A program made the translations under genes and the position numbers. A stretch of DNA of 64,000 nucleotides, taken from the NCBI RefSeq assembly GCF_900323885.1, contig NZ_OOHJ01000015.1, positions 248,001 to 312,000 on the forward strand. Reading direction: 5' to 3'. The DNA comes from [Actinomadura] parvosata subsp. kistnae. Its GTDB lineage: Bacteria; Actinomycetota; Actinomycetes; Streptosporangiales; Streptosporangiaceae. Positions 25,521 through 34,968 of this stretch are shown in pieces (the first letter of the stretch is position 1; the number at the start of each line of letters is the position of its first letter). The notes beneath the pieces are model-generated. The model did not search any database and was not told the DNA's origin. It was given only the letters and a program-made list of their open reading frames with translations.

Positions 25521-25543
25521 GGCTAGAGCATAAACTGTGAACC
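25521..25543. promoter_or_regulatory. Overlapping divergent -10 boxes between MFS and ROK genes
   Basis: Plus TAAACT (25531-25536) ends 7 nt before GTG 25544. Minus TATGCT (25532-25527) ends 6 nt before GTG 25520. The boxes share two base pairs and the whole intergenic region is 23 bp, so both mRNAs should be leaderless. Confidence 0.6.
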
Positions 25544-26773
25544 GTGAATGGAGCCACAACCAGCGGGCAGCTTCGTGCGCACAACCGGGTCAGGCTGCTG
25601 CGCGCCGTACACGACTGCGGGGCCACCCGCACCAGGTCCCAGCTCACCCGGGACCTCGGCCTGGCCAGGGGCACCGCGTCCGTGCTGGTCGCGGGCCTGG
25701 CCGAGGACGACCTGCTGCACGAGGAGCCGGCCCCCGAGCACGCGCGCGGCCGTCCCACGCAGGTGCCCGGCCCGCACCCGCGCGGCCCCGTGGCGCTGGC
25801 CGTGGACGTCCGCGAGGACGCCTGGGAGCTGGCCGCGTGCGAGCTGGGCGGCCGGGTCACGGTGCTCGGCGTGCAACCCCACGACGGGACGCCGGAGGGC
25901 ACGCTCGGCCCGCTGGGCGAGGCCGTCGCCGAGCAGGTCCGCAGGCTCGGTCACCGGGCGGTCGGCGTCGGCGTGGCCCTGGCGGGCCCGATCAGCCACG
26001 GCGGCCGGGTGGACATCGCCCATCTGGGCTGGCGCGCGGTCGACGTCCCGGCCCTGCTGGGCGAGCCGGGCCCGCCGCTGTTCGTCGGCAACGACACCGC
26101 GCTGGCGGCGCTGGCCGAGGCCCGCAGAGGGCGGCTGCGGGGCGTGCGCGTGGGCGTCCACCTGCACGTGGATTTCGACCTGGGCGGCGTGCTGGTCCTG
26201 GACGGGCACGCGGTCGCCGGGGCGAGCGGCACGGGCGCCGAGTTCGGCCACATGGCGATCGGCGGCGGCGAGCGGCGCTGCCCGTGCGGCGCGGTCGGCT
26301 GCTGGGGCATGGACGTCGGCGCGAACGCGCTGCTGCGCCACGTCGGCCTGGCCTACGGCGGCGGCCGGGGCAGGGAGCAGGCCGAGCGGGTGCTGGCCAC
26401 GAGCGAGGAGGCGGTCAACGCGACCGCGCGGGCTCTGGGACGCGGCATAGCGGCCCTGGTGAACGCGCACGACCCCGAGGTGGTCACCCTGTCCGGGCAC
26501 GGCGTGGAGCTGCGCGAGCGGGCCGGTGAGGCCCTTCTGGCGGCCTGCGAGCCGGGCCTGATGGCGATCCGCCGCGACCACCCGCCCCGGATCGAGGGGT
26601 CGGCGCTGGGCTGGCGGGGCGCGCTCCTGGGCGCGATGGAGTCGGTCTTCGACGCCTTCCTCACGACGGAGGGCCTAGAACTCTGGCGTAAAAACCATCC
26701 TGACCAGGCCCGCGACACGCCCGACCGGCAAAGTGTGACGCATTCCACCCTGGACGGGGAAAGCGCGCAATAA
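25544..26773 (+). CDS. ROK-family transcriptional regulator
   Basis: 409 aa. N-terminal helix-turn-helix (TRSQLTRDLGLARGTASVLV) fused to a sugar-kinase-like ROK domain with GNDTALAALAEA, GAEFGHMAI and the zinc motif CPCGAVGCWG. The sugar-phosphorylating DxGxT loop is not clear (VALAVDVRED), favouring a regulator over a kinase. The C-terminal 35 residues after the ROK fold are polar. It probably represses the divergent MFS gene. Confidence 0.87.
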   Translation: MNGATTSGQLRAHNRVRLLRAVHDCGATRTRSQLTRDLGLARGTASVLVAGLAEDDLLHEEPAPEHARGRPTQVPGPHPRGPVALAVDVREDAWELAACELGGRVTVLGVQPHDGTPEGTLGPLGEAVAEQVRRLGHRAVGVGVALAGPISHGGRVDIAHLGWRAVDVPALLGEPGPPLFVGNDTALAALAEARRGRLRGVRVGVHLHVDFDLGGVLVLDGHAVAGASGTGAEFGHMAIGGGERRCPCGAVGCWGMDVGANALLRHVGLAYGGGRGREQAERVLATSEEAVNATARALGRGIAALVNAHDPEVVTLSGHGVELRERAGEALLAACEPGLMAIRRDHPPRIEGSALGWRGALLGAMESVFDAFLTTEGLELWRKNHPDQARDTPDRQSVTHSTLDGESAQ

Positions 26774-27364
26774 CACGTCCCTTCCGAGGTCACATAGGTG
26801 ATCTTGCGGGCGTGCAGTCGCGGCCGGCACGGACAGGCGTCGCACCCTCACGATCGAGGGGACGAGAGCGTGAGAATCGAACTCCCGCTCGACATGGCGG
26901 AGGCGGCCGTCGAACAGGCGTTCCGGGAGGGGCCGGCGGTCTCCGTCGCGGTCGCGAATGAGGGCGCGAATCCGGCGTCCTCGCAGCTCAGGGCGGGTGC
27001 GGCCGACGCTCGGGCGGCGTGAGGCGCACTCGACGGCGGCCCCGCGCGGACCCACCGCAGAGTCTCCCGTGCCGGCCTCTGAGAGACGGGAGCTCCCGGG
27101 CCTGGCGGAGGCGGGTTTCGGGGCGTCCGCGACAGCGCTCCGCTGTGGCCCGGCTACGGTCAGCCAGAGCCCGTGGCCGGCGCCGCAGGGGCCCGCGGAG
27201 GCCCGATCAGGCGGGGCGGGGCGTGCGCCGAAGCTGCCGCTTCGGTGCGGGATGCACGCTGAGCGGGCGCTTTCCGCAACACGAACCGCTGGTATCCGCC
27301 ATGATTAGCCACTGCACCACGGGTAACAGAACCCGAATGTCAACTCCCCGAGGAGAGAACTGAG
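26774..27364. other. Long intergenic region before mIHF
   Basis: 591 bp. Apart from the doubtful 50-codon frame at 26871 it holds nothing recognisable. The last 90 bp are AT-richer and presumably carry the mIHF promoter (for example around 27290-27330). Confidence 0.45.
26871..27022 (+). CDS. Possible 50-aa peptide
   Basis: GTG 26871 with GAGGGGA about 8 nt upstream opens a 50-codon frame beginning VRIELPLDMAEAAVEQAF, an amphipathic start, then Ala-rich. No family recognised. Codon positions look actinomycete-like, but it may be chance. Confidence 0.28.
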
Positions 27365-27670
27365 ATGGCACTTCCCACTCTCACCCCCGAGCAGCGTCAA
27401 GCCGCTCTGGCCAAGGCCGCCGAGGCCCGTGCCGCCCGCACGGCCCTGCTGGCCAAGGTCAAGGCGGGCGAGCTGACGTTCGCTCAGCTGCTGGAGCGCG
27501 ACGACGACATCGCGAAGAAGATCAAGGTGTCGCAGGCGCTGCGCGCCGTCAAGGGCGTCGGCCCGGCCAAGGCCACCGCGCTCATGGAGGAGGCGGGCGT
27601 CGACGAGAAGCGCCGCCTCGGCGGCCTGGGCGCCCAGCAGCGCAAGAAGCTGGTCGACGCGCTCGGCTAA
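27365..27670 (+). CDS. mihF: Actinobacterial integration host factor (mIHF)
   Basis: 101 aa. LPTLTPEQRQAALAKAAEAR at the N-terminus, the helix-two-turn-helix SQALRAVKGVGPAKATALME and the closing RRLGGLGAQQRKKLVDALG match mIHF/sIHF, a small nucleoid DNA-bending protein. GAGGAGA precedes ATG. It stands alone rather than between pyrF and gmk, so it may be a second paralogue. A strong hairpin follows the stop. Confidence 0.93.
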   Translation: MALPTLTPEQRQAALAKAAEARAARTALLAKVKAGELTFAQLLERDDDIAKKIKVSQALRAVKGVGPAKATALMEEAGVDEKRRLGGLGAQQRKKLVDALG

Positions 27671-27680
27671 AAGGCCGGGC

Positions 27681-27715
27681 GGCCAGGTCCGCGCGGAACG
27701 CCGCGCGGACCGGCC
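27681..27715 (+). terminator. Hairpin terminator after mIHF
   Basis: GGTCCGCGCGG/CCGCGCGGACC with loop AACG, extended by flanking GGCC/GGCC around a bulged A, begins 11 nt after the stop. A second, weaker inverted repeat GGCCAG (27712-27717)/CTGGCC (27728-27733) follows. Confidence 0.8.
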
Positions 27716-27807
27716 AGCGACCCCTCACTGGCCAGGAGGGCCGCCGAGCGGATGCCGCCCCGCTCGACGGCGGGCCAGCCAGAGGGGTCGAAAACCCCCA
27801 TGAGCGG

Positions 27808-28455
27808 TCAGGAACGCAGGTAGGTCAGCACGGCGAGCACCCGGCGATGCTGGTCGCTGTCCTCCGCGTAGAGGCCGAGCTTGTTGAAGATGCTCCTGAT
27901 GTGCTTCTCCACGGCCCCGTCACTGATCACGAGCTGGCGCCCGATGGCCGGATTGGACTTCCCTTCGGCCATCAGCCCGAGCACCTCGCGCTCGCGCGGC
28001 GTGAGCTGGGCGAGCGGGTCGTCCTTGCGCCTGCGCACCATCAACTGGGACACCACCTGCGGGTCGAACACGGTGCCGCCCGCGGCCACCCGCCGCAGGC
28101 CCTCCATGAACTCGTCCACGTCGACGACCCGGTCCTTCAGCAGGTATCCCACCGCGCCCCTGGCGTCGGCGAGCAGGTCGTCGGCGTAGGACACCTCGAC
28201 GTACTGGGACAGGATGAGCACGGGCGCCCCCGGCACCCTGCGCCTGGCCTCCACGGCCGCCCTGAGCCCCTCGTCGGTGAAGGACGGCGGCATGCGCACG
28301 TCCACCACCGACACATCCGGCTCGTGCTCGGCGATCGCCCCCACGAGGGCGTCGCCGTCGCCGACGGTCGCCACCACCTCGCAGCCGAACTCCTCGAGCA
28401 ATCTGACCAGGCCCTCCCTGATCAGAACCGCGTCATCGGCCACGACTACCCGCAC
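27808..28455 (-). CDS. NarL/LuxR-family response regulator
   Basis: 215 aa. Receiver domain with acidic pair near residues 6-7, phospho-acceptor Asp in VSVVDVRMPPS and Lys in YLLKDRVVD. C-terminal LuxR helix-turn-helix LTPREREVLGLMAEGKSNPA. GTG 28455 overlaps the last 10 nt of the kinase gene, so kinase and regulator are translationally coupled. Confidence 0.95.
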   Translation of the reverse strand: MRVVVADDAVLIREGLVRLLEEFGCEVVATVGDGDALVGAIAEHEPDVSVVDVRMPPSFTDEGLRAAVEARRRVPGAPVLILSQYVEVSYADDLLADARGAVGYLLKDRVVDVDEFMEGLRRVAAGGTVFDPQVVSQLMVRRRKDDPLAQLTPREREVLGLMAEGKSNPAIGRQLVISDGAVEKHIRSIFNKLGLYAEDSDQHRRVLAVLTYLRS

Positions 28456-29693
28456 GGCACCTCCGCCACGATCAATGTGGGCCCGCCGTCGGGCGACTGC
28501 ACGGTCAGCTCCCCGTCGACTGCGCGGAGCCGGTCGGCCAGCCCGGCGAGCCCGTGTCCCTTGGCGACGTGCGCGCCGCCGACCCCATCATCCCCGATCG
28601 TGAGCATCAGGTAGTTGCCGACCCGGGCGAGCTGGACGGTGCAGACGGTGGCGCGGCTGTGTTTGGCCACGTTGGTGAGGGTCTCGGCGCAGACGAAGTA
28701 GATCGCGTTCTCGACGGCGGCCTGGTAGCGCTCCACGGTCTGCACGTCGAGGTCCACGGGCACGGTGCAGCGGCCCGCCAGGGCGGCCAGGGCGGGCGCG
28801 AGGCCGCGGTCGGACAGGATGGGCGGGGCGATGCCGCGCGAGAGCGCGCGCAGCTCGTCGAGCGTCTCGCGGGTGGCGGTGATCGCCGACTTGATCGTGG
28901 CCTGCGCCGCCTCCGGGTCCTTCGCCAGCTGCCGCTGCGCCCTCGACAGCTCCATGGCCAGCGAGACCAGCCGCTGCTGCGGCCCGTCGTGGATGTCGCG
29001 CTCCAGCTTGCGCAGCGCGTTCGCCTCGGCGGAGACGGCGGCGGCGCGGCCCTCGGCCAGGTCGTCGATGCGCTCCTGCAGCTCGGCCACGCCGGTCAGC
29101 AGCGCCCGGCCGAGCCCGGCCCGCACGAGCGCGGCGCCGCGCACGGCGAACGGCATGATCAGGGCGAAGACCAGGCCGAGCATGACGTAGAAGGCGGAGT
29201 TGACGAGGTAGCCGTCGCCCAGGCCGAGCAGCTGGGGCAGCTCGGTGTTGCCGGGGATGTTGGAGGTGATGATCCCGTACAGCGGGTAGGTCAGCCCGCC
29301 GATCGGGATCGCCCAGAACACGATGGTGAGCACGAACCCGAGGATCGCGAACGGCAGGTTGAGTATGCCGTGCAGCAGGTCGAGCCACGACTGCCCGCTC
29401 ATCAGCGGGTTCACCAGCCGGCGGAAGCGACCGGCGCCCTCCGGGACGGGCTTGTAACGCGGCCGTACGGGCGGGCGCCCCAGCACGTCGGACAGCCAGC
29501 CGCGCTCCGCGTCGGCGAAACCCCGCGCGATCATGAGCGTGCCGGCCAGCAGGGGCACGCCGATCCAGACCACCGCGGTGCCGAGCCCGGCGGCGAAGCC
29601 CGCGATCATGAGCACGAAGCCGATCAGCGTCGTGGGGAAGCCGACCAGCGTGTATCGGGTGTCAAGGAGGACCCGCCTCGTCAGGGAGCGCAT
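28446..29693 (-). CDS. Sensor histidine kinase (NarL partner)
   Basis: 415 aa from ATG 29693. The N-terminal 210 residues hold about four to five membrane segments in two pairs and fit the actinobacterial putative sensor domain (PF13796-like). Then the HisKA_3 box ERDIHDGPQQRLVSLAMEL with phospho-His, and HATPase motifs ETLTNVAKHS and GHGLAGLADRL. An extended upstream frame is not needed. Signal unknown; such pairs often respond to cell-envelope stress. Confidence 0.92.
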   Translation of the reverse strand: MRSLTRRVLLDTRYTLVGFPTTLIGFVLMIAGFAAGLGTAVVWIGVPLLAGTLMIARGFADAERGWLSDVLGRPPVRPRYKPVPEGAGRFRRLVNPLMSGQSWLDLLHGILNLPFAILGFVLTIVFWAIPIGGLTYPLYGIITSNIPGNTELPQLLGLGDGYLVNSAFYVMLGLVFALIMPFAVRGAALVRAGLGRALLTGVAELQERIDDLAEGRAAAVSAEANALRKLERDIHDGPQQRLVSLAMELSRAQRQLAKDPEAAQATIKSAITATRETLDELRALSRGIAPPILSDRGLAPALAALAGRCTVPVDLDVQTVERYQAAVENAIYFVCAETLTNVAKHSRATVCTVQLARVGNYLMLTIGDDGVGGAHVAKGHGLAGLADRLRAVDGELTVQSPDGGPTLIVAEVPCG

Positions 29694-29878
29694 GGCCCCA
29701 ACGGTAGAGCGCGGGAACGGCGGGCACGAGCGGGTGCGCCGGTGTCCGGGGGTAGGGCCAGCACTACCGCGACGGGTGACGGGGCCGTCACCCCGGGACG
29801 GTGGCCCGCGGCAATGTGCCGCAGGGGCCGGTGGCGAAAGCCTTGAGGCGTTCGTCCCCCTGGAAGCGAGGCTCCCCC

Positions 29879-31153
29879 ATGACCGTCCTGCTGGACCGCC
29901 CCGTGGCCGCACCGGTCGCACCGGCCGCGCCGGAAGCGCCGGCCGCCGCGCGTGACCCGTTCATCGATCTGCTGCGGGTGGTGGGCATGGCGCTCATCGT
30001 GTTCCAGCACTGGACGATCCCGGTGCTCGACTACGACGGCGACCGGCTGACGACCGGCAACGCGCTGGCGACGCCGGGCGTGTGGGTGGTGACGTGGCTC
30101 AGCCAGGTGATGCCGCTGGTGTTCTTCGCGGGCGGCGCGGCCAACGCGATCGGGTTCGCCCGCTCCTCCCGGCCCGCGCCGGCGTGGCTGGCCGTGCGGC
30201 TGCGGCGGCTGGCCTGGCCGCTGCTGCCGCTGGCCGCGGTGTGGATCCCGCTGCCGCACATCCTGCTCACGCTGGGCGTGCCGGCGCAGCCGCTGGAGGT
30301 GGGCGCGAAGCTGACGGGCCAGCTGCTGTGGTTCCTGGCCGTGTACCTGATCGCCGTCACGGCCACCCCGTACGCGCTGCGCCTGCACCAGCGCCACGGC
30401 TGGCGGGTCCCGGTGGCGCTGGCGGCCGGGGCGGTGCTGACGGACGTGGCCAGGTTCTCGACCGGCGTGGACGCCGTGGGCTACCTGAACGTGATCTTCG
30501 TCTGGATGGCCGTGCACCAGCTCGGCTTCTTCTACGCCGAGGGCAGGCTGCGCGGGGCGTGGGCGCTGGCGCTCGGCGGGTTCGGCGCGGCGGCGCTGCT
30601 GGTCGCGTACGGCCCCTACCCGGGCAGCATGATCGGCCTGCCGGGTGCGGAGGTGTCCAACATGGCGCCGCCGACGCTGGCCATGCTCGCCGTCGGCCTG
30701 GGCCAGGTGGGCCTGGCCGTGACGCTGCGCCCCGCGCTGGTGCGGCTGCCCGCCCGCCGGCTGCTGGACTGGGCGGGCCCGCGGATCATGACGATGTACC
30801 TGTGGCACATGCCGGCCCTGTTCGCGGTGACCGGGGTGGTCGTGGTGCTGCTGGGCGTGGACACGCCGCGGCCGGGCGGCATCCTGTGGTTCCTCGGCTG
30901 GCCGGTCTGGTTCGGGCTGCTGTGCCTGGTCATGTGGCCGCTGCTGAAGGGGTTCGCGCGGTTCGAGACGCCGCCGTCGCTGCCGTACGGGACGGCGGGC
31001 TGGGGCGGCATGCTCGCGGCGGCCGGGCTGGTGGGCGCCGGGGTGCTGACGCTGACAGTGGGCGGGTTCGCGCCCGGGGGCGGGCCGTTCCTGGCGGTGC
31101 TGGCGCTGCTCGGCGGGCTGCTGCTGACGGCTCCGCGCCTGGCGTCGCGGTGA
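29879..31153 (+). CDS. Acyltransferase 3 family membrane protein
   Basis: 424 aa from ATG 29879. RDPFIDLLRVVGMALIVFQH matches the first helix of acyltransferase 3 proteins with the catalytic His at its end. About ten membrane helices follow; LSQVMPLVFFAGG and MTMYLWHMPAL are conserved stretches. These proteins O-acylate sugars, antibiotics or cell-wall polymers. Substrate unknown. It is divergent from the histidine kinase (about 185 bp), so the two-component pair could regulate it. Confidence 0.85.
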   Translation: MTVLLDRPVAAPVAPAAPEAPAAARDPFIDLLRVVGMALIVFQHWTIPVLDYDGDRLTTGNALATPGVWVVTWLSQVMPLVFFAGGAANAIGFARSSRPAPAWLAVRLRRLAWPLLPLAAVWIPLPHILLTLGVPAQPLEVGAKLTGQLLWFLAVYLIAVTATPYALRLHQRHGWRVPVALAAGAVLTDVARFSTGVDAVGYLNVIFVWMAVHQLGFFYAEGRLRGAWALALGGFGAAALLVAYGPYPGSMIGLPGAEVSNMAPPTLAMLAVGLGQVGLAVTLRPALVRLPARRLLDWAGPRIMTMYLWHMPALFAVTGVVVVLLGVDTPRPGGILWFLGWPVWFGLLCLVMWPLLKGFARFETPPSLPYGTAGWGGMLAAAGLVGAGVLTLTVGGFAPGGGPFLAVLALLGGLLLTAPRLASR

Positions 31154-31199
31154 GGTTCGGGAAACACGGCCGTCATCCGCTCGTGAGAAGAATGTTCGC

Positions 31200-31697
31200 A
31201 TGACGAAAGTGCGCGCCCTGCTCGAAACCGACCTTCCTGTCATCGCCGACATCTACGCCCACTACGTGACCACCACGGTCGCCACCTTCGACGAGACCCC
31301 GCTCACGACGGACGGCTGGCGCGCGAAGGCGGGCGGCATCACGGACGCCGGGCTGCCGTTCCTGGTGGCCGAGGTGGACGGGCAGGTCGCCGGGTACGCC
31401 TACGTGGCCCAGTACCGTCCCAAGCCCGCCTACCGGCACACCCTGGAGGACACGATCTACCTGGCGCCGGGCTTCACCGGCCGGGGCCTGGGGCGGCTGC
31501 TGCTGGGCTCCCTGATCGACGCGGCCCGGCGGACGCCGGCGCGCCAGCTCGTCGCGGTGATCGCCGACTCGGGCGACCCGTCGTCGGCCCGGCTGCACGA
31601 GAGGTTCGGCTTCGAGACGGCGGGCCGGCTGAGGTCCGTCGGCTTCAAGCACGACCGCTGGATCGACACCGTGCTGATGCAGCTCGACCTGCGCTGA
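31200..31697 (+). CDS. GNAT N-acetyltransferase, PAT/bar-like
   Basis: 165 aa. IADIYAHYVTTTVATFDETPLT is the N-terminal signature of phosphinothricin-type acetyltransferases, and YLAPGFTGRGLGRLLL is the acetyl-CoA pyrophosphate loop. SARLHERFGFE and HDRWIDTVLMQ complete the family pattern. Typical substrates are amino-group-bearing small molecules; resistance to phosphinothricin is possible but unproven for such chromosomal copies. GAGAAG precedes ATG. Confidence 0.88.
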   Translation: MTKVRALLETDLPVIADIYAHYVTTTVATFDETPLTTDGWRAKAGGITDAGLPFLVAEVDGQVAGYAYVAQYRPKPAYRHTLEDTIYLAPGFTGRGLGRLLLGSLIDAARRTPARQLVAVIADSGDPSSARLHERFGFETAGRLRSVGFKHDRWIDTVLMQLDLR

Positions 31698-31777
31698 AGG
31701 CGCTAGGCCACGAGCGACCTTGACGGAGTTGCCCGCCCCCGGTTCGACCACCCGGCAAACTTCGGCAGGATAGGAGT

Positions 31778-34276
31778 GTGAGCCTACTCGTTGACCGCCT
31801 GCCCGAAGAGATCGACGCTGATCCCGACGCCATCTTCGACGCGTTCGTCGCCTGGAACGCCGAGCGGGGGCTCACCCTCTATCCCGCGCAGGAGGAGGCC
31901 CTCATCGAGGTCGTCTCCGGCAACAACCTGATCCTGGCCACCCCCACCGGCTCCGGCAAGTCGCTGGTGGCGGCCGGCGCGCACTTCACGGCGCTGACGC
32001 GTGACCAGCGCACCTTCTACACGGCCCCGATCAAGGCGCTGGTGTCGGAGAAGTTCTTCGACCTGTGCGCCGTCTTCGGCACCGAGAACGTCGGCATGAT
32101 GACCGGCGACGCGAGCGTCAACCCGGGCGCGCCGATCATCTGCTGCACGGCGGAGATCCTGGCGAACGTGGCGCTGCGCGACGGCGCGGCGGCCGACATC
32201 GGCCAGGTCGTGATGGACGAGTTCCACTTCTACGCCGAGCCAGACCGCGGCTGGGCGTGGCAGGTGCCGCTGCTGGAGCTGCCGAAGGTGCAGTTCATCC
32301 TGATGTCGGCGACGCTCGGCGACGTCACGATGTTCAAGGACGACCTGACCCGGCGCACCGGCCGCGAGACCGCCGTGGTCAAGCACGCCGAGCGGCCGGT
32401 GCCGCTGGTGTACTCATACCGGATGACGCCGCTGCACGAGACGCTGGAGGAGATGCTGTCCACCGGCCAGGCGCCGGTCTACGTCGTGCACTTCACGCAG
32501 GCGGCGGCGATGGAGCGGGCGCAGGCGCTGATGTCGATCAACATGGCGACCAAGGCCGAGAAGGAGGCCATCGCCGCCATGATCGGCGGGTTCCGGTTCA
32601 CCACGCGGTTCGGGCGGGCGCTGTCGCGGCTGGTGCGGCACGGCATCGGCGTGCACCACGCGGGCATGCTGCCGAAGTACCGCCGCCTGGTGGAGCGGCT
32701 GGCGCAGGCGGGCCTGCTGAAGGTCATCTGCGGCACCGACACGCTGGGCGTGGGCGTCAACGTGCCCATCCGCACGGTGCTGTTCACCGCGTTGTCGAAG
32801 TACGACGGCAACAAGGTGCGGCGGCTGCGGGCCCGCGAGTTCCACCAGATCGCCGGCCGGGCGGGCCGCGCGGGCTTCGACACGATCGGCTACGTCGCCT
32901 GCCAGGCCCCCGAGCACGACATCGAGAACGCCAAGGCCCTGGCGAAGATCGGCGACGACCCCAAGCGGCGGCGCGGCTACGCCCGCAAGAAGCCGCCGGA
33001 GGGCTTCGTCGGCTGGAGCGAGGACACCTTCGTCAAGCTCCAGGAGGCCGAGCCCGAGCCGCTCAACTCCCGCTTCAAGGTCAGCAACGCGATGCTGCTG
33101 GCGGTCATCAACCGTCCGGGCGACTGCTTCCAGGCGATGAAGCACCTGCTGACCGACAACCACGAAGACCGCAAGTGGCAGCGCCGGCACATCAGCCAGG
33201 CCATCGCCATCTACCGGTCGCTGCTGGCGGGCGGCATCGTCGAGCAGTTCAGCGAGCCCGACGAGCAGGGCCGCAGGGCCCGGCTGACGATCGAGCTGCA
33301 GGAGGACTTCGCGCTCAACCAGGCGCTGTCCACGTTCGCGCTGGCGGCCTTCGACCTGCTCGACCGCGAGTCGCCGTCGTACGCGCTCGACATGGTCTCG
33401 ATCGTGGAGTCGATCCTCGACGACCCGCGCCAGATCCTGTCGGCGCAGCTGAAGAAGGCCAGGGGCGAGGCCGTCGCGCAGATGAAGGCCGACGGCATCG
33501 AGTACGAAGAGCGCATGGAGCAGCTCGCCGAGGTCATGTACCCGATGCCGCTCGAAGACCTGCTGCTCGGGGCTTACGAGACCTACCGGCGCGGCCACCC
33601 GTGGGTGGGCGACTACACGGTCAGCCCGAAGTCGGTGGTGCGCGACATGTTCGAGCGGGCGATGACGTTCAGCGAGTACATCCAGTTCTACGAGCTGGCC
33701 CGCTCCGAGGGCACGGTGCTGCGCTACCTGGCCGACGCCTACCGCACGCTGTCGCGCACGGTGCCGGAGCACCTCAAGACCGACGACCTGGTCGACCTCA
33801 TCGAGTGGCTGGGCGAGCTGGTGCGCCAGGTCGACTCGTCGCTGATCGACGAGTGGGAGAAGCTGACCAACCCGGAGGCGGCGCTGGAGCAGCAGGAGCA
33901 GCTCGACGTCAAGGTGCGCCCCGTCACGGCGAACGTGCGGGCCTTCCGGGTGCTGGTGCGCAACGCGATGTTCCGGCTGGTGGAGCTGTGCGCGCTGGAG
34001 AAGGAGGACGAGCTGGAGGAGCTCGCCCCCGACGTCGACTGGGGGGCGGCGCTCGACGCGTACTACGCCGACCACGAGGAGATCCTCACCGACGCCGACG
34101 CGCGCGGGCCCGCGCTGCTGCGCATCGAGGAGGAGAGCGGCCTGTGGAAGGTGCGGCAGACGATCAAGGATCCGGCCGGAGACGGTGACTGGGGCATCGA
34201 CGCCCAGGTGGATCTGGCCGCCTCCGACGAGGAGGGCCGGGCCGTGCTGCACGTGCAGGGGCTCAACCGGCTCTAG
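31778..34276 (+). CDS. DEAD/DEAH-box helicase with DUF3516 (Ski2-like)
   Basis: 832 aa. Walker A ATPTGSGKS near 51-59, DEFH (motif II), SAT in LMSATLGDV (motif III), IGVHHAGMLPKYRR and HQIAGRAGRAG (motifs V-VI) define a Ski2-type superfamily 2 helicase. The C-terminal half after residue 420 is the DUF3516 region found in actinobacterial relatives. Likely handles RNA or DNA duplexes in RNA turnover or repair; exact role unknown. GTG start with no clear ribosome site. Length normal for the family. Confidence 0.9.
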   Translation: MSLLVDRLPEEIDADPDAIFDAFVAWNAERGLTLYPAQEEALIEVVSGNNLILATPTGSGKSLVAAGAHFTALTRDQRTFYTAPIKALVSEKFFDLCAVFGTENVGMMTGDASVNPGAPIICCTAEILANVALRDGAAADIGQVVMDEFHFYAEPDRGWAWQVPLLELPKVQFILMSATLGDVTMFKDDLTRRTGRETAVVKHAERPVPLVYSYRMTPLHETLEEMLSTGQAPVYVVHFTQAAAMERAQALMSINMATKAEKEAIAAMIGGFRFTTRFGRALSRLVRHGIGVHHAGMLPKYRRLVERLAQAGLLKVICGTDTLGVGVNVPIRTVLFTALSKYDGNKVRRLRAREFHQIAGRAGRAGFDTIGYVACQAPEHDIENAKALAKIGDDPKRRRGYARKKPPEGFVGWSEDTFVKLQEAEPEPLNSRFKVSNAMLLAVINRPGDCFQAMKHLLTDNHEDRKWQRRHISQAIAIYRSLLAGGIVEQFSEPDEQGRRARLTIELQEDFALNQALSTFALAAFDLLDRESPSYALDMVSIVESILDDPRQILSAQLKKARGEAVAQMKADGIEYEERMEQLAEVMYPMPLEDLLLGAYETYRRGHPWVGDYTVSPKSVVRDMFERAMTFSEYIQFYELARSEGTVLRYLADAYRTLSRTVPEHLKTDDLVDLIEWLGELVRQVDSSLIDEWEKLTNPEAALEQQEQLDVKVRPVTANVRAFRVLVRNAMFRLVELCALEKEDELEELAPDVDWGAALDAYYADHEEILTDADARGPALLRIEEESGLWKVRQTIKDPAGDGDWGIDAQVDLAASDEEGRAVLHVQGLNRL

Positions 34277-34289
34277 AAGGAACAAGCCG

Positions 34290-34325
34290 TGTGCCGGAAC
34301 GGACTGGCAAGGGCGTCCCGGCACA
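34290..34325 (+). terminator. Hairpin after helicase gene
   Basis: Inverted repeat TGTGCCGG (34290-34297)/CCGGCACA (34318-34325) with a 20-nt loop starts 13 nt after the helicase stop. Confidence 0.5.
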
Positions 34326-34404
34326 GGCCTGTCGATTCAGTTTCGTCCAGAAACTGTCGGGGTCGTGTCATGACAATGTCGCAAGATCGAGACATTCCCC
34401 GCGT

Positions 34405-34968
34405 TCAGCAGTCGGCGATGGTGCAGATCCTGCCGAGCATCCGCTTGGTGTCGCTGGTCTGGCGCTTGAAGTCGGCCTTGGCGGGCTTGCCCCACTCCCC
34501 AGCGACCGTGTAGAGGATCAGGGCGTTCGCGCGGCGGGTCACGACGGCCCGCTCGCCGCCGACGGCCGGCTTCCTGCCCTGGTACGCCTGCCCGGTCACC
34601 ATCAGCCCCTGGTCGCCGAGGGCGGCGGCGGTGGCCGAGTAGCGGTAGGCGGCGCTGCCGCAGGAGCGCACGGCGGCCTCCAGGTCGCGCAGCGCCTTGC
34701 CGGCGGCCGCCTCCGAGGCGTAGAGCACGACCTGCTCCGACTTGGCGTAGTCGGGCACGGCCGTGTAGGTGAGCGTCCTGGCCTGGGTGCGCCCGGCCTG
34801 GCCGAGCTTCGCCTTCTGGCACGGGTTCACCACCAGCGGGGCGCTCTTCTTGCCGGAGATCGTCCAGCTCGTCTCGGGGTTGTCGTCCTTCTTGGCTGCT
34901 TCCTTCTCGTACAGGAGGACGTTGTTCGGGATGGCGACCGCGGCCGCCAGCACCAGTGCTGTGATCAT
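34405..34968 (-). CDS. Secreted or membrane-anchored protein, PknH sensor-like
   Basis: 187 aa. One hydrophobic segment at residues 2-15 without an obvious cleavage site. The extracellular part has four Cys (NPCQK, RSCGSAAYRY, and RICTIADC at the end) whose spacing and the helix-rich pattern recall the PknH extracellular sensor domain of mycobacteria. That similarity is tentative. The start ATG 34968 is only 17 bp from a divergent gene, so the mRNA is probably leaderless. Confidence 0.6.
   Translation of the reverse strand: MITALVLAAAVAIPNNVLLYEKEAAKKDDNPETSWTISGKKSAPLVVNPCQKAKLGQAGRTQARTLTYTAVPDYAKSEQVVLYASEAAAGKALRDLEAAVRSCGSAAYRYSATAAALGDQGLMVTGQAYQGRKPAVGGERAVVTRRANALILYTVAGEWGKPAKADFKRQTSDTKRMLGRICTIADC

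Noticed and set aside
32414..34324. 636-codon antisense frame opposite the helicase
   Set aside because: Mirror of a conserved helicase in high-GC DNA; Leu/Arg/His-rich with no motif.
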